Shown here: one piece after another, positions 56,601 to 64,000 of the stretch
Layout: every line of letters begins with the position of its first letter
How positions within the stretch are numbered: the first letter of the stretch is position 1
Assembly (NCBI RefSeq): GCF_019097595.1
Contig: NC_080711.1
Coordinates: 20,546,928 to 20,610,927 of the forward strand
Length of the DNA: 64,000 bases
Source of the DNA: Hemibagrus wyckioides
Taxonomy: Eukaryota > Chordata > Actinopteri > Siluriformes > Bagridae
Reading direction: 5' to 3'
The notes under the pieces: generated by a model
The model's input: only the letters and a program-made list of their open reading frames with translations
Database searches by the model: none
What the model was told of the DNA's origin: nothing
Made by a program: the position numbers and the translations under genes

Positions 56601-57730
56601 CCAAACCATACCAGAAACAATAAATAAATATCCCAGCAGCATAACTGAGTCAGTTTTTCCTTTAATCTGTCATCTGTCAAGCTGATCCTTGTAGAAACAA
56701 AATACCTTGATATTTTCTAACTGCACTTGTTTTATTTAGGTCACAAACACCCAGATAAACTTGCTTTTCTAGCTTTACTTTCCCCTGACAGTAAAGGTTA
56801 AAGAAAGTCATAAACCGTCATAAAACTACAGCAAACCTGGTTATTCCAACAAAAGATATAACAACAAAGCATTGTAATAATGGCCTGATTTTATGATCAT
56901 GACACTGGCTATATTTCCATGCAGAGACTTTCACCAATGAGACTGGATTCGTTTTTTATTTTGCCCTCCAAAAACTGTGGATATGCACCCTGAACTGGGA
57001 AGTTCTCCATTTATACGCATGGTAGATGTAATCTGATCCACTGTTACAGCCGTGTGTGAAGCAAGGTTCAGTGTCAACGATACCAGAGCAAGTTCAGCTG
57101 CAGGTTTTAAATCATTTCCTTCTCAGATAAATGTCATGAAAGTCTGACTCTCTTACCTATTGTGAGTTTAGTTCCATTGTAAAAGATTTTCTATGATGTA
57201 ACAAAGCTTTTTCAGTATTTCATGTATTAAAACTAGAGGTTTGTTCTTTCCATAGAGCCAGGTTTATTTTCACCCATCCCCTTGCAAGTTTAAAGAAATG
57301 TTTGCGTTCCAGAGTACAAAAGAACCACACTAATGAGAAGGAGGTTAATTAAAAATGACAAAAGGTTTTACGCTGTAAAGGGAATTCATTGAGACAACGA
57401 GAAAACAAATGAGAATTCAAGAAAACAAAACTTTAAATTTATGCATATGTAAACCAGATGATAACTGCCATGAAACACAAAGAGTCAATAAAGGAAAAAG
57501 CGAAGAGAAAACAAACAATCTTTGCAAATAAAGGCAGTTCCTTGGTAACAATTTTTTTTGATGCAAAACTTAAGAATACTGCTGGCTGTGAAAAAAAAGA
57601 GAAGGGAGGAGTAAAACAAAAAAGAAAGCCATGAAGACTCTACCCATCAGTCACTGTGGCAGAGTACACAATGTACTTTCAATGAATAAAATGCAGGGGG
57701 AGAGTAGGTTTCCTGTTCATGATAGTGAAC

Positions 57731-57766
<36 letters not shown>

Positions 57767-60700
57767 CAGGAGGAATTTTTAGAGTTGTTAAAGATTAAAC
57801 TGTCTTAGGAAGATGCAGTCCCTATGTGTAAAAAGGTAAGCGTGACAAGATCAACAGTTCAAAAGAATGTCTAATAAAACAGATTACTCATGCTGTCAGA
57901 GGCATTAAAATTTCACATGAATTAAAATTGACTTTACTAGCAATAAACCACTAGATATATTTACTGAAGCCATATGTATGTTTAACGTATCCTTTAGGCA
58001 ATAAGAGACAAATCTATCTTATGACTGACCAAACCTTTATCAGTTTAACAGCACTGTTTAAGTCACACTTCTGTTGTCCATGTTTTTCACACACCACCTT
58101 CCAGGTTTCACACACCACCTCGTTATATGATTACCTTTGTTGAGGGGGAAAAAAAAATCCAAACAATTTTTTTTTTTTTTTAAAAAGTAGCAATGCTAAA
58201 ATGGACATCTCTATTGTACACTATCTAGCCAGATGGTCTCCACCAGAACCTGCGTACACTATATGGTCAAAGGTATGAGGACGCCTGACCACAATCCCAA
58301 GATGTGGGACTTCTCCACATTTCTGCCACCCAGAAAAATGATTACAATTTCTCTTCACAGCAGCATAAAATACTATACTATTAAACATATTCATACTCAC
58401 CTGGTTGATGATGTAGACTCCATAGTCGAGCTGCTGCCGCTGCAGGATCGGGTGCAGGTAATAAAGCCAGTACTTGAGGTGCTCGTCTCGCTTTCGAAAG
58501 GGGATGATGATGGCCACTTTCTGCAGAGCTATGCAATCTTTGGGTTTGAAGCGTCCTCCCTCCTTAAGCGCTGGGTTCTCATTCCTCACCTGTTCAAGGC
58601 TCACCGGAATGTTGAACTCGACTCGGAGCGGGCCCACTGCAACAGTACAGAACAGTCTTTGGTTAGCCATTCTTGCGATGCTAACAACCAACATGAAAGT
58701 CCTGCCTTTATAAATCTTTAACCATTACACAAATAAACAGACCCCATCCACATTTCCAAACAGACTTCTCTTCCTTGTCTGATAGAACACTTGAGTTATC
58801 TTTAAGCAAAAACTGACCACCCTCCTCCTATAAGCAAGCACAGTACTTAAAAAATACTGGCTTTATAAATATGGTATTTTCAAGGCATGGACTATTTTTA
58901 ATAGCTTGATGATATGCCTTTCAATAAAGATTACAAAATATTTCCCCAAGTCGCTCTGGTTAATGGTGTGTGGTAAGAAAAAACCTCAGCAAAATGATGT
59001 TCTTTTTAATGCATCATGCTTGCCAGATGTCTCTATGCAAGTTGTTACTAAAACAATCTATACAACAATTCTATATCACAACATAATTAACACCATACAA
59101 CTACAGTATCTGAGGTAAAAGGTGATCTGCTAGTACGTCACAGTGACCAGAAAATATGAAATTTCTCTTTTCTGAACTGAAATGATCATCACCCAGTATT
59201 ATTTTTATAGTTTTATTATTACTAAAAAAAAAAAACTATTTGCACATTGGTGGGGCAATAGACATTAAATAGCGAAAACAATGGCAAGAATCCCAAATGG
59301 AATCTGAAGCAGACTCAGCTGTGAGTCACTGTGGTGGAAAACCTGACCAACAGGAACACAAGCAGGAACAACCACAACTTCATGTCACACCAGTGTTTTA
59401 CTGCAACATTTGTACAGTGTAAAAAAAAAAAAAAAATGCACCTAATTCAGTGTATTACATATCTTGCAAGACGCCCCAGCTCCTACAACACTAAAACATG
59501 GCAAATGTGTTCGAGGCAGTGAGTCAAGAGGTCACAATATATTTCTCTACTTCTACACAGAATTAATGAGAGGCACATCAAGGTAACACAAGACAACAAA
59601 CAAAATTCAACAAGACTTTCAATAACTGATCAAGAATGAAAAGAGGAAACATATTCCATGTCTGTATTCTCCAGTCAAAAATGAATTGGACTGAAATCAA
59701 TGATCATGTGCAGAGAAAAAAAATGTAGTCAGCCATTAATGTCTTGGAAGAAGGGAGATTTTGAATGAAATCTTAAGACTGAAGTCCAGACAGCCTTTTT
59801 CTTTTTAACGATTTGGCCCCATTATATGCCTTTGGCCTTCTTAGACTGATTTTTTTTTTTGCCATCATCAACAGACCCTCGAAGGTGCAATTTCACACTC
59901 AAGTGAACAATCTATTTTAATGCATCCCTCATCTCATTCACTCATTTGTATTCAATCAGGTCGTTTATAAACTATGGACCTCATGCTGACCTGTGAAGAT
60001 CCACATATTTACTGATATTTAGATGGCACTGTTATGACACACAGTGACTGAAAAATGCTAATCAGTAGTTCAGCAGGGGGAGCAAATGGTATAAGTTCCC
60101 ATTTCTGTAACCCAGGTATACTCTTGCTGCACTGCACACAATGGCAGAGAAGATGAGACACACATGAAACACTGATTACATGTAAAGCGAGGACAGACCA
60201 CCACAGCTGTGTGCAACATCTGAAACTATTTTAGAAGAAGAAAAAGGATTTTGGTCTGTATTACTGCACTAAACTAGCTCGCTCTACATTTTAGCCTGGT
60301 CAATCACAGCTGGACTACAACACCTTGCTTTTCCCCCATCCTCTTCACTGCAGACGTTCAGTACAGGTTGGACCTCTACTACTTTCAGAAAATCTGGTTC
60401 AGTGAAAAATAACTTGTCAAGGAATAACTTTGATTGAGCATTTTGTTATTATTATAACTGTTAAAAGGAAATAGGTTAAAAGCTTGCTTCCATTCTCAAA
60501 TCTAATGCATTGAGTTCAGACAGCTATTTTAAATGTTGTAAATGTAAAAAATTAGCAAAGACATACAAATTGTTGCCAAGTGTATAACTCTGTTATAAAG
60601 ACCCGATGATATCCAGCTAGCATTTTTGACAAAGAGTCCATTCTTCATTAATATAACTACCAAAAGCATGCTTTACTCATTTAAAGCACAGTTTTTGACG

Positions 60701-62968
60701 ATTAGAGCAAAAAGAATGAAGTGTTATGATCACAGATTTCTGATTAACCTAACAACATTACAACAAATAGTTAAATAAAAGCAGGTCATTTTGCCTCTGC
60801 CTTCTACGAAAGAAAATCAGCTGCAAAATGCCTGGGTTACACAGAAACATTTAAACATAATATGTAAACTTCCTCAGATGCTTAAGTCAAGTTCACAGGC
60901 AAAGCAGCTGAACAAACACCAATTTGAATGCTCTGTCGTCAGGACTGACTTCACTTTAATTGCAAACTCAGGAGATTACATGAACACTGAATCGTGTGTT
61001 ATCTGTACGCAACAATTTGCTCCTCATCTGCAATTTTCAAATGTTATCAGTCTGAGCTCATTACAAATTGGTTTGTGTATATATATAGATAGGACTGTAC
61101 AAGAAGGCTTTAATAAATGACATCCGGAATTGTGAAACACTCCACATTTCACAACAAGACTATATTTGTATTACACTCGGGATCTTATGATTTCCGCAGT
61201 GCAGCTTTTTGTTTTGTTTTTTTGAGATCATTCTAAAACAGAGGTTGTACCAGTCAGTCATTTTTTCGAAGGTACAGCATGTGTAATCATCTCTTTACGT
61301 ACGTCACTGTCGCACACACACACACAACAAGTCCAGTTCCTGACCCAACTTTAAGAAACACTGGGTTTAAGGTACACCCTAAAACTTGTACTAATAATAA
61401 TAATAATAATAATAATGTCATCCAAGCAGGCAGAAATGCAATCTCTGAATGCCACGTCGTGATTACTCAGATTTTGTAACCATTCCAACCTTTAAGCTAT
61501 TTAATGGAAAATGTACAAACAAATTATTACACAAACATACTTCATAAAGAAACTCTGGGACGAGCCAATAAGCATACAAATCTGGAATGTTTTAAAAGCG
61601 CCACTAACGAACATTGCCTGGAAAAAACCTCTACACTCCTTCAGTTGAACTGAAAATGTGCCAGTACAGGTTACAGAAGAATCACTTAAAATGTCATCAC
61701 TTGGCATCACATTTACAAAGGGAGGTGGCAATTGCTTGGGTACTGGTAATTGTGTTTCATTTCATTTAAAAATAAAGGCCAAATTGTGGCATTAAGCTAA
61801 TCACACTATATGGCCTAAAGTATTTGGACAGATGACCATTTGGACCGTCCTTGCCACAAAGCTCACACAAAATTGAAGCACACAATTGTAACATAAACGT
61901 CAATTGTAATATAAAGATTTCCTTGTGCTGGAATTAAAAGACCCAACCCTGTTCAAAAAAAAAAAAAAACACCCCGTGCACAAAGAGTTTTGTGCATAAG
62001 AACAGGAACAGCAATCTCCGACACAGCGGCACCAAACTGTACTTTTCCTTGAAGCTGGGGTGACGCAATTAAGGGGTGCATCTTGAGAAATGGTTAAGGC
62101 ACAGCGTTAATGCAAAGCTACCAATGCCCTAAGGATCCCGGGTGGTCTGTATCATAGCTGCCCCTGCACAGTGACCCCAACTTTCTAACAAGCCAGAATA
62201 TGCTAATAACAGTATCTCACTCTGATGGTTCCTCTTTTTCTATTCTTAACAATTAACCCAATCAGTTTTTCTGTGAGCAAACGACTCAGTGTCATTTAAA
62301 CATGATGGAGGAGTTTTTCTTTTATTTACACATGCACAGATTTTAAGATGAAGATCATGGCAGTTCCTACAATCACGCTACTTATTGTAGGGATCTTAGT
62401 AATAATAATGAACAAATCACAGACATGTTTAATATTCGATGTGAGTCAAATGACCATGTTTCAGATTTAGGCTCTGGAATCGATGAACCTGTGTCTCAGG
62501 TCAGTTTTATTAAATAATCTGAATTGTTTGGAAACATAACCACAGGCAATTTCACCCAGGTCAGATGTGAAATCCGATATGTCCGATATGGTCAGCAGTA
62601 TACATGTTGGTGAACTTTGACTCTATATGACAACATTTGAAGGAAACACACAATCATAAGAGGTTTCAGAAAGGTTTCATACCAAGCACAGGAGACGGAT
62701 CAAGGCATTTTTCCAGCTGGGTTTCTTTAACAGTGCTGTTGGAAACTAAAGTGCTGCTTGACTTTGGTTCTTCGGTGGTTGCTGCATGTTCTTCCAGTTT
62801 CCTGTGGACTTGGTGTGTTTGCTGCTGGTTTTGGACAAACGACTGTCTAAAGTCCAGCGATCTGACATAATAAACTACAGTGACAAAGATGTGCAGACAG
62901 CAAAGGAGCACAACAAGAGTGCAGGTCTTATGGAGGAGATTAAAATTCACATTCGGATCGCGCATCAT
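47312..62968 (-). CDS. b4galt1: Beta-1,4-galactosyltransferase 1
   Basis: Golgi type II enzyme that transfers galactose from UDP-Gal to terminal GlcNAc. Six exons on the minus strand (62683-62968, 58401-58636, 52730-52917, 50939-51061, 49604-49708, 47312-47441) give 355 residues. N-terminal cytosolic part, TM anchor about 16-35 (LVVLLCCLHIFVTVVYYV), short stem, then the catalytic domain. Visible landmarks: Cys88 and Cys201 (the bovine Cys134-Cys247 pair), FIIPFR-type motif as IIIPFRKRDEHLKYWLYYLH, metal-binding Asp206-Val-Asp208, WGWGGEDDD at 266-274 with the donor-loop Trp268, and Met298 and His301 matching bovine Met344/His347. RFDRIAHT and CRMIRHERD favour B4GALT1 over B4GALT2. The start is the first ATG after in-frame stops; a second ATG follows directly. 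Upstream of it is the putative promoter; downstream is a probable long 3' UTR. Intact, no oddities. Confidence 0.96.
49604..49708 (-). CDS. b4galt1: b4galt1 exon 5
   Basis: A 105-bp exon entered in phase 2, encoding KGMAISRPSGVIGKCRMIRH and ending NEPNPQR. It holds the metal-coordinating His and the Met that tunes metal choice. Confidence 0.95.
50939..51061 (-). CDS. b4galt1: b4galt1 exon 4 (catalytic WGWGGEDDD)
   Basis: A 123-bp exon encoding LPYNQYFGGVSSMSKEQYL, INGFPNNYWGWGGEDDDIF and NR, containing the flexible donor-binding loop and acceptor-site acidic residues. Confidence 0.96.
52730..52917 (-). CDS. b4galt1: b4galt1 exon 3 (DVD motif)
   Basis: A 188-bp exon starting EGDETFNRAKLLNIGYAEAL and containing CFVFSDVDLIPMDDRNTYKC, the UDP/Mn2+ binding site. 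Confidence 0.96.
53566..53606. repeat. (AT)n microsatellite
   Basis: AT dinucleotides in the intron between exons 2 and 3 of b4galt1. Confidence 0.9.
55020..55115. repeat. Tc1-like-associated MITE fragment
   Basis: CAGTATCTGCATGTTTTTCT, then CTGCTCCCACATGATTGACC, is the opposite orientation of the repeat at 30,385. Intronic. Confidence 0.5.
57731..57762. repeat. (GT)n microsatellite
   Basis: GT dinucleotides ending CGCGCGCA, in an intron of b4galt1. Confidence 0.9.
58240..58345. repeat. Tc1-like transposon end fragment
   Basis: ACACTATATGGTCAAAGGTA followed by GGACGCCTGACCAC is the terminal sequence of a common fish Tc1-like family. It lies next to exon 2 of b4galt1, in the intron. A second copy is at 61,805. 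Confidence 0.6.
58401..58636 (-). CDS. b4galt1: b4galt1 exon 2
   Basis: A 236-bp exon beginning VGPLRVEFNIPVSLEQV and ending GVYIINQ at a GTGAGT donor. It contains GGRFKPKDC and the start of the Rossmann-like nucleotide-sugar fold. Confidence 0.96.
61391..61417. repeat. (AAT)n microsatellite
   Basis: About eight triplets in intron 1 of b4galt1. Confidence 0.85.
61805..61990. repeat. Tc1-like transposon end fragment
   Basis: CACTATATGGCCTAAAGTAT and TTTGGACAGATGACCATTTG match the end of the family seen at 58,240. The 3' part is degraded. Confidence 0.55.
62085..62225 (+). repeat. SINE-like repeat fragment
   Basis: GGTTAAGGCACAGCG, CTGCCCCTGCACAGTGACCC and CAACTTTCTAACAAGCCAG share the 3' structure of the repeat at 34,365. 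Confidence 0.5.
62683..62968 (-). CDS. b4galt1: b4galt1 exon 1 (anchor and stem)
   Basis: First ATG after in-frame TAA and TAG. Encodes MMRDPNVNFNLLHKTC, the TM anchor, a Gln/Glu-rich stem and the conserved CLDPSPVL, ending in phase 1 at GTATGA. The stem is shorter than in the bovine enzyme, by about 47 residues overall. Confidence 0.9.
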
Positions 62969-63399
62969 AAGGCAAATAAGCAAGACCTATTACTCCAAGT
63001 CTCGCTAGCTGTATTGATAATGTAAGTCTAACTAAGTGAAACAGCTACATCAAGAAAAATACAATCCATATGCACGAATCTACATATGCATACACCTCGT
63101 ATTGTGCAATCAAGAAGAAGAAGAAGAAGAAAATCCAGTGCTTGTAGGGACGTTCCTAAAAAGCTATTTTTCCTTTAAACCTTTTTCAACAGTCACCTAT
63201 TTCACCTCCGCTTTAACGAACACTTTTTTTTTTTTTTTTTTGTATACAGCCGGTAAGTCTACAACACTAAAATATTACCAAATACCGCTGCTAAAAAAAA
63301 AAATTCCAGAAACTTTTAAATCCCATGACTATAACCTGTGCTGCTAAAAAAAAAAAATTAATAATAAAAAATAAAAAAGATAAAAGACATGTCAGGGCT

Positions 63400-63740
63400 C
63401 CTTTAGCGTTAGCATGTTCACTCCGCTAACTAGCTAGCCCAGCTAAGTCAGACAACTTTAGTTCGCTTTGCCTTCTTTCTTTTTTGCTCTTCGACGGCTT
63501 GTAAAAGAACTCCACGGTATCCAAATGTGGGGGGAAAATGGGGAAAAAAAGAATAAATTTAGTCCAGGGAAAGTCAGAAAATAAAAAAAAAAAAGGAAGC
63601 CGTCGTAAATGCGCTCTAGGGCACTGTGCTTCCCGTTACACTGATAGATTAGATACGCCTCGCGCGCTGAGCAGCTCGGGTGCACAGAAATACGTCATCA
63701 TTTCAGTGACTCGAGAAGGCTAGCGGTGCACGAGCCTCTC
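63400..63740 (-). promoter_or_regulatory. Putative b4galt1 promoter / 5' UTR region
   Basis: Locally CpG-rich (ACGCCTCGCGCGCTGAGCAG near 63,655) in an AT-rich background, with a CRE-like TACGTCATC at 63,691. It is positioned 0.4-0.8 kb before the start codon. No TATA box or start site can be fixed. Confidence 0.35.
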
Positions 63741-63757
63741 AAAAACAGTCAGCTGAT

Positions 63758-63758
63758 C

Positions 63759-63819
<61 letters not shown>
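63758..63819. repeat. (ATCT)n microsatellite
   Basis: About 15 tetramers just upstream of the putative b4galt1 promoter. Confidence 0.93.
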
Positions 63820-63920
63820 GACAAAGACTTCTGTATTTCCTAATATTACTATACAGTCACTCAATTATTTCTGAAGTGCATTTAGTTTGTACAAACTTCT
63901 TTTTAAGTTACTTCTAATTT

Positions 63921-63922
<2 letters not shown>

Positions 63923-63959
<37 letters not shown>
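63923..63959. repeat. (AAT)n microsatellite
   Basis: About 12 triplets near the window end. Confidence 0.9.
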
Positions 63960-63960
<1 letters not shown>

Positions 63961-64000
63961 GAAAACAAATAAAAATTACAACTATTTTTAGTTCTAGTGT

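Noticed and set aside
58233..58721. A 162-codon plus-strand frame
   Set aside because: It is the antisense shadow of b4galt1 exon 2.

Overview
The window looks like chromosomal DNA from a teleost fish. The genes have GT-AG introns, the V and C2 immunoglobulin (Ig) exons are teleost-like, and the sequence is dense in Tc1-like, hAT-like, LINE and tRNA-derived SINE repeats and microsatellites. Some repeat styles resemble those of catfishes, but I cannot fix the species from sequence alone.

Positions 1-33,100 hold a plus-strand cluster of CD2/SLAM-family-like receptor genes. Gene A (2,279-6,690) enters the window already begun and has V, C2, transmembrane (TM) and three cytoplasmic exons. Gene B (8,985 to about 15,900) has a signal exon, three full V exons and one V fragment, but its C2 exon has a 13-bp deletion and its third V exon a stop codon. 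Gene C (19,395-21,963) is a short-tailed relic carrying a hAT-type insertion and a solo LTR. Gene D (26,022-31,471) is complete: seven exons and 376 residues. The V domains lack both canonical Ig cysteines, while the C2 domains have four cysteines, as in CD2/CD48/SLAM proteins. The tails of genes A and D carry ITIM-type tyrosine motifs but no threonine-based ITSM.

The V exons were amplified as units of about 1-2.4 kb that start with a roughly 32-bp minisatellite. That minisatellite fills positions 1-1,570 and recurs as relics before other V copies. All exon junctions are phase 1, so V exons can be added or skipped without changing frame.

Positions 33,100-47,300 are largely non-coding: repeats, a Tc1-like relic, a LINE relic and probably a long 3' UTR. 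The minus strand from 62,968 to 47,312 carries a complete six-exon beta-1,4-galactosyltransferase 1 gene (b4galt1; 355 residues) with every catalytic landmark I checked. Its introns hold only repeats and microsatellites, and a CpG-rich putative promoter lies near 63,400-63,740. The receptors would act at the leukocyte surface and B4galt1 in the Golgi; I see no direct functional link between them.
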